Assembly (NCBI GenBank): GCA_000469685.2
Contig: LS997564.1
Location: 8,830,591 to 8,894,590, forward strand
Length of the DNA: 64,000 nucleotides
DNA from: Haemonchus contortus
Lineage: Eukaryota > Nematoda > Chromadorea > Rhabditida > Trichostrongylidae
Reading direction: 5' to 3'
Translations under genes and position numbers: made by a program
Notes under the pieces: model-generated
The model's input: only the letters and a program-made list of their open reading frames with translations
Told to the model about the DNA's origin: nothing
Databases searched by the model: none
Shown here: in pieces, positions 11,532 to 23,620 of the stretch
Position numbering within the stretch: the first letter of the stretch is position 1
Layout: every line of letters begins with the position of its first letter

Positions 11532-13520
11532 TGAAAAGCTGGATATATTACAACTGCTGATTTTTGATGGTAACATTTAAGTAATCTAGTTTATCTACAC
11601 TAAAATATCACACTTTTTTATGGACATATGTCATAGCATTATTATGGATATGAATTCAGAAGAGTGTGATGTTGGAGATGAAAAAAGGAAGAAGGTCATC
11701 TTTAAGAGTTCCAATGAGCTTGTTGAGGAAAACATGGCGGCAATTTGGCGTTTATCGCCGCCGGAACGGAGAATGTATGACACACCCTCGACCAATACCC
11801 CCGGATAGTCTTCATAGAAGAAGTTTTCGTGAGAGATTTCAATTATTTGGAGTCTATTTGTTGAATTCTACTTCCTCGCAGTACCAGAACTTCGTGAGAA
11901 AGACTCGAAAAAGTAATAAAAAATGCTCAAAAAACAAGAAAAGGTCTCAAAAAGCTGAATAACGAGTAAAGAAGGTCGAAGTAAAAAAAATAATAGTTTA
12001 AATATCAAAATTGAACGGTTTTCATATAACTAGCGGCAGTTACCTGTAGAAAGACGGTATTGCCGGCGATTCCGACGCGATGCAATCGATGGCCGGCCAG
12101 CCGGCTGTCCAAGCGGATAGCGCGCATCACACTGCTGTGTGGTTGCTGACTGAAATCACCTCCACCAACGCAAAGCACAACCTCCTATCCTCGACCAGCT
12201 GCAGTTCAAGAGCACAGCATGACCATCTCATAACTCTATCATCTATGAACAGATATAGTCGGACAAAAGTGTAACAAAAAGCTAAAAATTGTAAAAAAGA
12301 GGCAATTATTGCGGCATGTAGATCCCATGGCTCGGTGGTATTATTTAAATCAAAATCCGAATTTACGAAAGTGATTCTCAACTAAAAACAGAACCCTCTA
12401 AGTCAACGGTAGAACTAATGACATTGATTTACGTGTACATCCGGATTCAGTAATAATTAGTGTAATTATTTATTTAATTCTTTATTGCATGCGCATAAGC
12501 ACACAAAGCTGACAAGCAACAAATAACGAACTCTGTTAGAAACAAAGTAAGCAACAACACATGTACATTTCTCATAGCCAGCAAGAGAAAGGAATGAATA
12601 AGTAAATAAAAAACCAATGAAATGACCGCCCTCCAAAACAGCCTTTAAAAAAATATTGATTTCCTCTCTATAAAAATTAAGAATCAAAAGTGAGGCCGGC
12701 AAAAAGAAATCCACATGAACTATTAGTGTGTTAATAAAAGTTAATAAAATTTCATCATGTGAGATCTTTCTCTTTTCTCGATTTTTACTCTTTTGAAATC
12801 CCAAGCTTCATCAGTATCGAATTACATCTATGCAGAATACAGTAAAAAAAGAGTAGTTATGAAACTTGGAGCTATAGGAGTAAGAAGACCTTCGTCAACT
12901 AGACCACGGTATTCGATAGTCTCCAGGAGGGAAAATTTTCTGAAGGTGACTTCTCAAATCCCCAGCTAGGCAAATCGCTTCGCTCGCGGTGCTATTGTAT
13001 GCTCTTAGCTACCATGAGTTTCCGAGCCCTAGAAAGTGGAGAAGGATCCGTCAGCGATTTTCAATCAGTAAAAGAATCTGAGGAGTTCCGGAGGTTGGGT
13101 TTTTGAAATATTCAACTTTGAAATTAGATTCCGTCGTGAAAGGGCGGATATAAAAATAGCACGAATAGACAGTCACCGGTTATGATTTCAGTGTAAAATC
13201 GCAGTCAGTATAAGAGGCACTAAAATCACAGCTCGCCCTCAGGAAACAATCCGTCACTTCACTACCAATTGTTTCTGCACGTGACCTTCAAAAACCTTCA
13301 ACTGCAGGTAAGCCAACAGCTGATTGACAACCACTCCTGGGCAGACATTCCGTGAGCAATTTAGTCTGACTTGAACGAGAAAAGAGGCCATGGAACTGAG
13401 AATATTGGGCAGGTCATAGACCAAACCATTGATATGATTTTGGTTTCAGCCTCAACCTTCGTTTTCATAAAGGTATAAAAGTCTGTAAGTGTAGGATGTC
13501 GCTCAAGTAGAGGACTACAA
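11532..13520. other. Intergenic, no gene recognised
   Basis: AT-rich stretch upstream of the minus-strand gene. Open frames such as 11620-11962 (+) and 12466-12804 (-) lack family motifs and splice context. I see no repeat that I can assign. Confidence 0.45.
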
Positions 13521-13524
13521 CATG

Positions 13525-13765
13525 CATGTTCCATGGCTCGAATCCCGGATGACACTATCTCAAGTTAATCAAGCCTCTAACTCTTTCGAGGCCAGTTAAC
13601 TGGCCCCAGATCTCCCTGGGAAGATAAAAGCACGGCCACTACAAATAATTGTTCGACCAAATACGCATTTAAACGCGAATGCAATTCTCATTAAGAGCCG
13701 AGTGCGGTGCGCATCACACAAAAGGGAGTGGTCCCCGCCAAAAGGCGTTTTGTTCTTCTAGACTT
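13525..13765 (+). repeat. Decayed SINE copy
   Basis: Keeps the B-box-like GGCTCGAATCCCGG at the left, the GGAAGATAAAAGCAC block, the ATACGCATTTAAACG block and the CGCATC..GCCAAAA tail of the SINE seen at 3.6 kb, but is heavily diverged. Confidence 0.65.
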
Positions 13766-14043
13766 TCGTTACAGCCTGTGGAAACCTATGTGAGCGGATA
13801 TCCAACAATGCTTCATTTCACTCGATGGGTAAGAGGAAGGTAAACAAGTTTTTCTTAAGAGATACCATGACACCTCAGAGAACAAGCATTACTGCATTTA
13901 CTGCGGTATATATCTGCTTGTCGGTTCTCCTCAACTTTTCAACTCAATCCTGATGGCTAAGCCAAACAAAACTTCACCAAAAGTTTGTCCGCTTGAGTGC
14001 TCTGAATGAAAAATTACTTATTTCAGTAGATTATTCCTTGCAG

Positions 14044-14115
14044 GAGAAGAAGAAAAGGTGGCTAATTCAGTGCCCTGGCTGTGAAAAGGACATTACCAAA
14101 GCGGACACACGACAG
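14044..14115 (+). CDS. Possible zinc-finger exon
   Basis: A CAG acceptor is followed by 24 codons (EKKKRWLIQCPGCEKDITKA..) with a CPGC knuckle and a weak GTCCTA donor. It could be an upstream exon of the LIM gene at 17-18 kb, since LIM domains open with C-x2-C, but the end phase (0) does not join the exon at 17120 directly, so a missing exon would be needed. Low confidence. Confidence 0.25.
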
Positions 14116-14579
14116 GTCCTATACCAAGTCGACTTTCTTGTTATGGCTGTATTATTCGGAGGCGTTTTGTTTCCATTTTATGATGTAGAATGGAATCTCT
14201 TCGGGTTCCTTTGTTTAGCTGACATGGGGTTCGAAAAAATATTTACCTCTATGAAGATATTGAGAGCCTCGTGGGTGGGGGCGTAAGCCTATGTGGGCGT
14301 TCCTCCCGACCAATATCACCACGATTACGTCCAATGCAATGAATCATCGAAAAGTACAGATATTGCCAATATGTAACCTCTTTTACAATGGATCAGGAGG
14401 GATGGAAGGAAGAGCAGGGGAAGGGGGAAGGTAAGGAAGATCATAGGGTTCCCGCGTTTGGAAAAAGCGGATGTATACAAGTTGAAGAAGAAGCCCATAG
14501 TCTTGAAAGGCCCACTTTATTACTCCAACCCGATCCGATCTAACTTTTAATGGGTTATAATTCTAATCCTACTTTATAT

Positions 14580-14670
14580 AATTCGCTAAGTGTGTCTGTT
14601 GGTGTGTCGGTGTGTTTGTGTGTTTGTGTGTTTGTGTGTGTGTGTGTGTGTGTCGGTGTGTGTGTTTGAC
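14580..14670. repeat. TG-rich microsatellite
   Basis: GTGTCTGTTGGTGTGTCGG followed by runs of GTGTTTGTGTG and (GT)n. It leads directly into the 145-bp tandem repeat. Confidence 0.85.
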
Positions 14671-14679
14671 CGGAAATTC

Positions 14680-15345
14680 ATAACTCCTGTTCCAATGGAA
14701 CTAGAAAGCTCAAATTCGGTAGGAGTACACGGGGCGGGATGGGAACACCTACGGTAAGTGGCAGGACCGGAATCCGTGCACAGGGAGCGCGGCGTGCGCG
14801 TTAGAAACTTTGGGCCGCAAATTCATAACTCATGTCCGCGTGGACCTAGAGCGTTCAAATTCGGCAGGAGTACAGGGAACAGCATGTGAACACATATGGC
14901 AGGTGAGAGGACTAAACTCCGCCTACAAGGGGCGGGGCGTGCGCGTTAGAAACTTTGGGCCGCAAATTCATAACTCATGTCCGCGTGGACCTAGAGCGTT
15001 CAAATTCGGCAGGAGTACAGGGAACAGCATGTGAACACTTACGGCAGGTGATAGGACTGGACTCCGCTCACAGGGGGCGGGGCGTGCGCGGTAGAAATTC
15101 CAGGTCGCAAATTTGTAAGTCCTGTTCCAGTGGACCCAAAGCGTTCAAAATTGGTAGAAGTACAGAGGGCAGCATGGGAACACTTATGGCAGGCAGCGAG
15201 ATCGAACTCCGCCTACAGGGGGCGGGGCGTGCGCGATGAAATTTTAGGTCGCAAGTTCATAACTCCTGTTTACGTGGTCCTATTGCATTGAAACTTGGTA
15301 GGAGTACAGGAAGCAGGATAGGAACACTGACGGTAGGTGATAAGA
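14680..15345. repeat. GC-rich minisatellite, period about 145 bp, 4-5 units
   Basis: Units begin near CGCAAATTCATAACTC, run through a block like AAATTCGGCAGGAGTACAGG and GGAACA..ATGTGAACAC, and end in GGGGCGGGGCGTGCGCG. Two adjoining units (near 14810 and 14955) are almost identical; outer ones diverge. The 74- and 94-codon open frames here are repeat translations. Confidence 0.9.
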
Positions 15346-16240
15346 TAACAATTGAAAGGAGTTGATCAAGAGCCTAGAAAGGCGAGAGCCACAGGAACCG
15401 TTACTTACTTCCTGTTAACGGCAGAGCTTTGGCACTTCGAGAAACTGTTAGAGACTGATAGAAGCTGATAGGAGGAGAGAGCAAGTAAATCTACAACGTC
15501 TTTAATACTAACAACTGAGCATTCCAGTAGATAGTGCAGGAGGTGAAGGGACCGAAGTTAATCAGTAATAAGGACAGATAATAACAAGCGAGCAAGCCCC
15601 TTCGTGTCAACAGTGCAACCTTTTCAATGACGGCATTGTAGGATGTGACGTGGTCGTAGGTACTCTGTGACAGGAGCTGATAACCACTGATAAGGACTGA
15701 TAAGGGGCTTAAATAGCAAAAGGGTATTTATGATCAAACACTGCCTCTTCAATGCTGTAAATGCTATAATAGCGACTGATCAATGACATTTCTCCATTAC
15801 GAAATGAGAATTTGTTCATTTCTTGCTATTAAACTACGACCGTTACGCAGTAAGCTTTCTGACACAATGAAGTACCACGATTCCTTTTTGTTTTGTGGCA
15901 TATCATTTGTGACTAAACTCATCTGACCGCTTAGGATTTGGGATTCCCAATTAATGAAAAATCCGTGGAGAAAATGTTCCTTTGATAACGACATCTGTGA
16001 TAGGCGTGGTTATCCATTTCTGGGTACCATTCAAGAAATTGGTTGTCAATCAGTTAAGCCATCAATCCGACACAATTTCGAGATTAAGAGCAATGAATCG
16101 AAACTTCTAATTGTATATAATTATAATTAATTGTAATACAGAAAAATCGCTTCCAATTCAGAGCTAATACTGAGGGTGTAGAGCTTTCAGAGAAAAAGGA
16201 GAATTCGAAGTGTTATTTACGCATAGCAAATTTCTTACAA
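15346..16240. other. Gene-free stretch with TGATAA cluster
   Basis: No coding structure that I trust. The small minus-strand frame 15797-15994 has no motif. The notable item is the TGATAA array at 15678-15703, listed separately. Confidence 0.4.
15678..15703 (+). promoter_or_regulatory. Three TGATAA sites spaced exactly 10 bp
   Basis: TGATAA at 15678, 15688 and 15698. TGATAA is the core site of nematode intestinal GATA factors (ELT-2 type). The one-helical-turn spacing could be functional, or a small tandem duplication. No gene start is identified close by. Confidence 0.35.
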
Positions 16241-16250
16241 GAGGGAAAAG

Positions 16251-16307
16251 CGCCCGGCGAAGCCGGGCGACCCCTTAAGAAGGAGGGAAGCCTGGCGTTA
16301 GCCGGGC
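16251..16307. repeat. Pair of GC-rich hairpins
   Basis: Hairpin 1 is a perfect 8-bp stem CGCCCGGC/GCCGGGCG with a GAA loop (16251-16269). Hairpin 2 is a 7-bp stem GCCTGGC/GCCGGGC with a GTTA loop and one T-G pair (16290-16307). The two share sequence and orientation, separated by a purine-rich spacer. Confidence 0.85.
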
Positions 16308-17110
16308 GGCCCGACTGGTATTTCAATAATTATAACTACAATTACAAATAGGATGATGCTGCTTATGTGCTTGGACGTATATGGCATCTAAAACACCTAT
16401 TCTGTATGATCTGTAAGGTAAGCGTTACCACTATCGTAAGCGAGCGGATTTTCAGGCTAATTTTCTTGTTAGCTCCCAAAACTGACTAAAATTCGAAGAA
16501 TAACATTTCCTAAAATTATTAAAATAAGTTCAACAGAATCCTTGTCGCATGAAATCGGAAATTTTATTTGGGATAGCGCTTAGCGCTTTGACCTGATAGT
16601 AAACGAATGAGCACAAGTAGCCTTTCCTTTCTTTTTCTTGGGGCCAACGAGTAAATTAGTCAGTCAACGAAGAGAAAGAATTGAAGATGTATGTAATAAA
16701 GCTGTAGATACTCATAAAAACGCACTCGAAAATTTATTAATTGCTTTAAGAGAATTTTCATGTGGAACGCATGTGTGTGTTAAAAAAAAATACCACGGCT
16801 GATTCATTCCCATCATTACCTACCCCCCCCCCCCAAAAAAAAAATGAGTGACAAGGTCTCTGGATTAAGCTCATAATCGTATCGATGTCTGGGTCGGGAT
16901 ACTTTTCAGAAATGAGTGCCTGTTACTGAAAGTTACTTTCTTTCTCTGAATTTCCTACTGGGTTGTCCATCTATGATCGTTATAGAAAAAAGGGTTCATC
17001 TTATAGGCCCTCTGTAATCGGGACCATCAGACCAGCAGAGTCCATTGCTGAAGATTCTGCCGAAAAGCCGAATCATCTATGAGTCTCACAGAATAGAGCG
17101 TTTCTAAGGA
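16308..17110. other. No gene recognised; C12/A10 tract
   Basis: AT-rich DNA with a homopolymer junction of 12 C then about 10 A at 16823-16844. No coding evidence until the LIM exon at 17120. Confidence 0.4.
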
Positions 17111-17119
17111 ATCTTACAG

Positions 17120-18173
17120 AACGAAATACACTCAGGCACCTGTAACGGTGAGCGGTTGTCGTGCTTGTCCTCAAGATGGTTGTTCACCGATCTGCATTGA
17201 CTGCTACATGGAAACTCAACATCCTTGTTGTGAAGGTACATTAACAAAGTTATCCCTGATAACCACAAAATGCCGTTCGAGTAGTAGGCTCCTATACCCA
17301 CAAAGTTCCCTGGGACGATTGAGGGCTGGGTTTTTTCAAGACCGTAAGGCAGAACACTATTCATTTGCTCAGAGACATGAGCACTACACTTGCACCCTTC
17401 ACTTACCCCGTACTCTCAGTCAAGAAAAGATGGAGGCTTGCATTTACGACTTTGGTGCCTTGTGATCTTCCTAACAGTTGTTCCCAAACTCGCAATCAGT
17501 ACACTCTATAAGGTCTTTGGACTCGTCCGCGCCTGGGAAGATCTACTGATGAGGGGCATTGAACTGAATTATCCAGCAATCTCGAACTCCCTCCAAAAGT
17601 ATCACAAACTCTGAACGTGGTTTCTGCCTATGTTTACCTATCTTTATCCTTAACCTTAACGGAGGAAGTAGTGTATTGGAAAGTGGCGCGCTACCGAGCC
17701 TTCCATCCCTAAGGGGTCGGTTCAGCGGTACCAGACTAGTCTGGGAGGGCAAAACACCGACATGTACATCAGCTGTCCATCGCATGTCGTTGTATAGGCC
17801 ACCTACGCATTCAAACCGCCACCACGATTCTGAATGAAACACGAATGCGTCTCAAAAGCGGAATTGATCAACGCCAAAATCTTCATCCCTCCCCTTTCCT
17901 AATGCAGCTGATCGATTTCAGCTTGCAACTTGCCACTTCGTGAGTCGTGTGTAATGGCTATGAGGAAGAAGTATCATCATGAATGCTTCCGATGTTACAG
18001 CTGTCGTGGGGCAATGCCAAGTAATCATCCTATTCCCATTTAGGAATGGGGAACTAATGAGAAAATCCAACTAAATTTCAGACCGCGAGTACTATTTGCT
18101 GAACGGAAATCCCTACGATGAAGACTGTTACCACAACGTAAAATATGTGCTAAGGTGCAATGATAACAGATGA
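17120..18173 (+). CDS. LIM-domain protein, 3' part
   Basis: Three exons: 17120-17235, 17922-18020, 18082-18173 (stop TGA). Phases chain as G|CT and A|AC. The last two exons encode a LIM zinc-binding domain: C-x2-C (CEAC), 16 residues, H-x2-C-x2-C-x2-C (HHECFRCYSC), 17 residues, then PYDEDCY. The first listed exon ends with CIDCYMETQHPC, which looks like the closing pair of a preceding LIM domain plus the usual short linker. LIM domains mediate protein-protein contacts in cytoskeletal or transcription complexes; which one applies here is not visible. The protein ends soon after the domain (KYVLRCNDNR). In the seventh ligand position there is Asp instead of the common Cys (PYD rather than PYC). 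The 5' end is missing: exon 17120 needs an upstream exon ending in phase 2. A SINE sits in the intron before 17922. Confidence 0.75.
17659..17890 (+). repeat. SINE copy, internally deleted, in LIM gene intron
   Basis: Head GGAGGAAGTAGTGTATTGG, then the CCTTCCATCCCT, ACCAGACTAGTCTGGGAGG, TTGTATAGGCCACCTACGC and AATTGATCAACGCCAAAA blocks. The B-box segment is lost. Confidence 0.8.
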
Positions 18174-18477
18174 AGTACTCCCGTACTGAAGTGAAAAATG
18201 AATGTTTCACAATCTACAAACATATCGGACAAGATTTAATGAACATATCACTTCTAGTGAGTTCTGTATGAGAAATTCCATTTCTCTGAGCGCTTTTTCA
18301 GAAAGGTTTCCAGGAGCCTGCATTTCACTTGGCGCTCTGAGCCTACCCATCCTATCTCTCCAGATAGGAGAGCAGGTCTTTTGGGCTCTTCGCTCTTGTA
18401 ATTTACTTACTTTTCAAACCAACGAGAGATATTTGAAAGATGGCAGATGAGATGCCCCTCGTTATGGTACTTTCTGA

Positions 18478-18695
18478 GCAGTTCTTCCATCCCAATACAA
18501 CCATAGCCCCTATCCTTCCGTGGTTGGTTAAATGGCACCAGGCTCGTTCACGTAGATGAAAGCACAGACCTGTATTTCAGGTCATTCTATAGATAACATA
18601 GCACTCAAAACACCCCTACAATTATGAATGGAAGTTGAATTCGGGACGCATACCGAAAAGGGGTCGATCAAAGTCACAAGATTCTACCCTTTCAG
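18478..18695 (+). repeat. Decayed SINE copy
   Basis: Retains TTCTTCCATCCC, GGCACCAGGCTCGT, GTAGATGAAAGCACAG, ATGAATGGAAGTTGAAT and GTCGATCAAAGTC in the SINE order, with no recognisable tRNA head. Confidence 0.6.
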
Positions 18696-18699
18696 CCTG

Positions 18700-19850
18700 A
18701 ACCAGCTAGTATCAACGCTATCCATGTAGCGCATCCTCATGGTCGTACTTATTCATGAAGAGCCTTGGCATGCTGTACATCGAATATCCTTACACTCTGC
18801 TCTACGATATTGAGTTCTCTAGTTGCCAAGCTGATCAGAAGGCGTGAGCCCACCTATGGGCATGGCATAGTTGCCTGGCCACAACCTTCTACAAGTGACC
18901 GAGTCCGTTTACGCTCCAATTCTTTTCAATTTTCGTAATGTAACCGATCTTTGATTTCATGAACCCCTTTTAACTAGTTTGATCTTCGTAACTTGTGCAG
19001 CCGTCACCTAGCATTTACCGCCCTGACCGGCGCCAGAACGTTCATCCACTTGTTTTTCGTCTCAACCTACATATTTTGTCTCAATAGATTGCTCCGTATC
19101 GGTTGTTTCCTTAGACCTCAATCGTACCCCAACAACACATTTCGTAGAGATAAACTAAATTCTGTATCATAAGTACGTGAATATTCATGTTGATGTTTAC
19201 ATTATTATCAAAGTCCCAAGTTAGATCTCATCTCCAATCATTTGAAATCAATCTAAGTTACATGCTAGGTACCAAGAAAATCAAAGATTTTCCAGTGCTA
19301 TTGCTTAGGATTACATTCTGGAAGCTTCGATGTCATTGACGCTAGGTCTAGTATGAAACCCAGCGGTAGGATGGAGTATTATTCGCAAGGAAAGCAGCTA
19401 GCCCAAGTTCGATTGTATCATTGGTAAAGTAAAGAAAAGTTAAGAAAGCCAGAATAAATTAATGGGGATAAGCTGGAGAAGTTCTTTTCTTTCTACCCAA
19501 AGACTAGCCACTTTAGACTTAGTTTCTACTTAACGCTCACAGCTTATCAGTAAGGGCTGACCAGAAAAGTGGACAGGTTGAGGGAAGAAATACTGAACTT
19601 GTAACGAGAACTTGTTTCTGGTCCAATACTGCATGGTAACTTGATTACTTACCTTTTAGGCGATTATGGCAGTAAAAAAAAAGCTATGGTCTTTGTAAAA
19701 CTATTCCGTTGCACTACTTGGCCTTAACAGTTCTTTTTTGGACGTCTTTAACCACTAGAGGGTTTAAATCAAACAATATGTTACTTGAATGCCGAAAAAC
19801 ACCGCAAAAAATAATATATGTAGAGAGTATAGATATTCACAAATAAATAA
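18700..19850. other. Intergenic, nothing recognised
   Basis: No motif, repeat family or coding block that I can support. Confidence 0.4.
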
Positions 19851-19856
19851 AATATA

Positions 19857-20042
19857 TGACTCGCACCTTCTTTGTGTAATAGTAGATGGGAACTCCCATT
19901 GAGCCCTCGATAACCTTAAACTGAAACTCGCAAACTTTTCGAAAGGATGAGCACCATCTGGGAGCGATTCACAATGAACATGGGAAATGACAAAGCGCTT
20001 ATCGACCCAATCGGTCCAGTCATCGTTTAAGCGCTGGAACAA
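19857..20042 (-). CDS. Possible coding exon(s), unknown
   Basis: Two protein-like frames overlap on the minus strand. One reads NDDWTDWVDKRFVISHVHC (about 20030-19970). The other, after a TTTCAG acceptor, reads KVIEGSMGVPIYYYTKK up to a GTGCGA donor (about 19917-19866). They cannot be joined by an intron of plausible length, so either one is chance or the locus carries a frameshift. No family recognised. Confidence 0.25.
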
Positions 20043-20900
20043 CTTTGTGAATCACACCGTATGAAAGCGGAGAATGGAGAACCGGAGGCAAGGTGGGGGG
20101 AGAGAGGATTCCGACATTCCGTTGTCGCCTCTACGCTACTTAGTTCCTCTGTCTACTGCTGCTATTATTGTACGACTTGTTCGGCACAACTTACCCGTTG
20201 ATGACTATGATTCCGTACGGCATCAACTATGTTAGCGGGCTGTAGAGCATGGTCAACGCCTCAACATTATAACTACAGGCAGTTCCCGGCTAAAATTATG
20301 GCTATACAAAATTCAACGGCTAACCCAAATGCACGGTAATGTAATGGTGGGGGGTTGGGATGGCAAAAGTGGTGAAGTTATAGGGAACGAAATACATAGC
20401 AACACAGATCAGCTACGATAAGCTAAGAAAAGACACAACTAGGACATAACAGGACAATACTCCAACTCACAAAACAACACCATTCAACGGAGACGATTTA
20501 TGCAACGCCTATTCCATATATGTAAGATCGGTGAACATCGCAAAAAAAACTTTCTATTAAAGAAGTCCATATATTTACCTTTATCACACCATCTAAATTA
20601 ACCACTCGTCAGGAAAAAGGTGGCTTTCTTGCGTGTAAGAGCAGTACAGCATGGAATTCTCGAACCCACCTTAGCATTACCTCAGCCTCTCTACACGTAC
20701 ATCACCAAGACAGCTACAAACGATAATATTTAGCCCTGAACAGTAATCTTACAAACAATATACATTAGGAACACAACAACGCAGTGCTTCAGGAATAAAA
20801 ATACAAAACGGAACGTAAAAGTTTAACCTTTCTGAGACAAGAATATACAATTATACAAAATCCATTTTAAAAAATAACAGTAACAACATGAGTCAATAAA
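20043..20900. other. Intergenic, nothing recognised
   Basis: AT-rich DNA next to the 3' end of the ARGLU1-like gene. No coding or repeat structure seen. Confidence 0.4.
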
Positions 20901-20920
20901 ATGCCAGTGACATTGAGAGG

Positions 20921-23616
20921 TCATTTCCCGAACGAAAACTTGATCGGAGGTCGAACGGCTCCACCCTTATTGATGATAGCGAGTTGCTCGTTTTTCTGTA
21001 GCGCACTCTTTTCTCGGAGAACTTCCTGCCTTTCACGTTCCAACGCACTTCTCTCAGCGAGCATTGCCAGCCGCTCCTCGTTGAACCTGAAGAAACGAAA
21101 AATTAAATGCTCAATGCCTGCACCGCTGTCGCCGTCAATTTGTTCAACCTCAACGCCACGTGTTTATGCGATCTGAGGTCGCCAAATCCGTAATATGGCG
21201 ATGCTCTCTTCGTCACCCATCATTGCTGTTCCTGGGGAAAAAAGACCAGCGATGCCTTAACTGAGCAAATATGCTCGCTTTATCTGCTGAATGTTATTAC
21301 CTAGATCCAAACTGGAAGGGGTGATAAGGAATCGAGATGACAAACCTTTTTTCGCTCTCATCAGCTTGTCGAACTTTCTCTTCAAGTTCCTTCTCGAGAG
21401 CAGCACACTTTGCTTTAGAGGCCTCTTCTCGTTTGCGTATGGAAGCCATTTCCTCTTCCATTTCGCCGAGTATTTGTGCTCTTAATCGAGACTCCACCTC
21501 CGCTCGAGCTCTTTTCTGACTTTCTGTCATGGCTTCCTCCAACTTCTTCACCCTCTCGAGAACCTGAAATGGGAATGCTGAAGTGGTCTATCGTTACACA
21601 AGTTCGAAAGAGAATGTTCGTTATTAGATCGTGAATGAAGCACAATGAGCAATTAATAGCTGTCTAGCCGGAAAACAAACTGCTCCCACATCCTACGCAT
21701 ATAATCTCAATTTTGCTGCACCGGCATAGATATGCAAAACGCTTTCACCGAACCTGTGCGTAAAATAACAGAATACCTGCAAGTAGTCCCAATAAGTTGC
21801 GTTGAAACTCGGTCACCATCCATCGACATGGACAATTGTTTCACGATATTTGTATAAAAACAAGACTCAATCGGTGTGGAAAACGATGAAGAAGAAAAGC
21901 GCACAAGCTACTAGCTTTTTGCTGGCTGAAATGGCAGCGCCATAGGCAACGATCGTTAGAAGAACGTCGCCTTAGTATATGCGGCGAAGCACACACACCT
22001 TAAATGTGTCCTCTACCTACGAGCAAACCGACTGCCATTTTCTGGAATTTTCAACTAGTATCCTAGAACGATAAATATCATTTGCAGGTCAATAATTGAC
22101 GGCTGTATGCCATTTTTATTATTAAATACGTCTTTTCTCGGGTGACCGAGGTTATGAAGAACCAGTCTCAACGCAAAACTTGAACAGAAAATGGTAAGTC
22201 GGTGTATACGTATTCGACGAAGAAGCAATGAAATTACCTGTTCAGCAATTCTTTCTTCTAGCCATTCTCTTGCCTCCGTAGATATGCTGGAGATATCGAA
22301 AACACCTGAGAGCTCTCGCTCAACTTCCGAAGACAGAACAGTTCTGAATAAAAAAAATTGTTTAAATAGCGGAAGACGTGACAAGAACTCATATAGCTGC
22401 TGTTGGCAAGATTTTTGCCACCACTTATTATTAAAGGATGTAGGCAATAGATAGATCGCCAGGCCACTTACTGACCTTTTCTTTTTCGTGTTCACAATTT
22501 TACTCGAGGACTGACCTGAGACCTCACAACGCCCCACTTTAATTGTTTTTCAGAGCATGGCTGCTCGAACTCATCAGTATTTCAACGCCGCGCAACAAAT
22601 GGGGACTGATGGTTTCGCCGACAAAATAATTCGTAGCATCGATTTTATGTGAGAAACAAGCTCTCACGTCACCGCGAGAAATATTTTATGCAAAGCGTTT
22701 TCTTTTCTTCTGGAAAGGAGAGGCAGACATCAAGGTTCTCTAGACAGACGATCGAACTTCTCTATCATGCAAAACGTGGAACATTCCGTTTCAAATTGCT
22801 GACATGACTCAACCGCTCCTAAAAGGAAAATTTGGAAAAGGCATTAAAGGGTTATGAGAGCTTGCAACGCGCTTAACGTACCGTTAATGAGTAGAAATCT
22901 GTAATCGTGGAACAGTGGAGTACCACCAACATTAGAAAGCATTAGCTCTGCTGGCGTTCCAATTGTTAACTATCATAATTGAAGGATGCAGACAAATGTG
23001 TCTATCTGTATAACAACTCATAATAATGCTATTCGCGGAGCCACTGATTTGTTATATGGAGTGTTTTAGAACCAATCGAGCAGTGAAACTTGCTACCAAC
23101 ATTAGAACGTATCCATCCTTTAAATTCTGTGGAAACGTATAGCGACAATCAAGCCTGCAGGGATTCTAAGTATCTAGAATCGCACTAGCACATGCCACTG
23201 ATCTAACGCTCGTAGCGGATTACACTCCTGTGACAGTACAAAAGTAATAATCAGGCCTCGCCAATATTTGTTAAACTCGATAACAATGGCAATATTTTTG
23301 AGTGCCATTCAAAATTCACATTAGCCGAGTTTTTCTTCTGTAAAGTAAAACAAACGTACCTTCGTCTATCACGATCCTTCTCACGATCACGATCACGGTC
23401 TCGATCACGATCCCTATCAGACCGCTCTCGTTCACGATCACGTTCTCGTTCCCTGCTAATGCTTCGGCTTCGCCGTGAACGTTCACGTAATATACTGCCA
23501 AGTTTGTGTGATTCAGAAGTATCGCTGGATCCATCACGTCTTCGTCGTTTCTTGTCTTTTTTCTTCCTGTCGTCAATACGATCCCGTCTTGGTGAACGTG
23601 ATCTCGACCGGGCCAT
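20921..23616 (-). CDS. ARGLU1: ARGLU1-like arginine/glutamate-rich protein
   Basis: Nuclear cofactor family linked to Mediator-dependent transcription and pre-mRNA splicing. Four exons on the minus strand: 23616-23360, 22343-22238, 21563-21346, 21086-20921. Phases chain exactly (AG|A, 0, AG|G), giving 248 residues, close to the 273 of human ARGLU1. Domains follow the family order: an N-terminal RS/RD-rich region opening MARSRSRSPRRDR with a long RD run near residues 60-85, then a long Glu/Arg/Lys coiled coil through exons 2-4, ending ALQKNEQLAIINKGGAVRPP and IKFSFGK, which aligns with the conserved tail of the family (..KLSFSLK..). TGA stop at 20923-20921. The ATG is 4 bp after a TTTCAG acceptor, consistent with trans-splicing. 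A different RS-rich coiled-coil protein is possible, but the C-terminal tail favours ARGLU1. Confidence 0.88.
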
Positions 23617-23620
23617 TTCA

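Noticed and set aside
14810..15239. Two near-identical open frames (MGRKFITHVRVDLERS..)
   Set aside because: They are frames of the 145-bp tandem repeat; their offset equals the repeat period.
22055..22537. 160-codon minus-strand frame
   Set aside because: Only 22343-22238 is coding (ARGLU1 exon 2); the rest reads through introns on either side.
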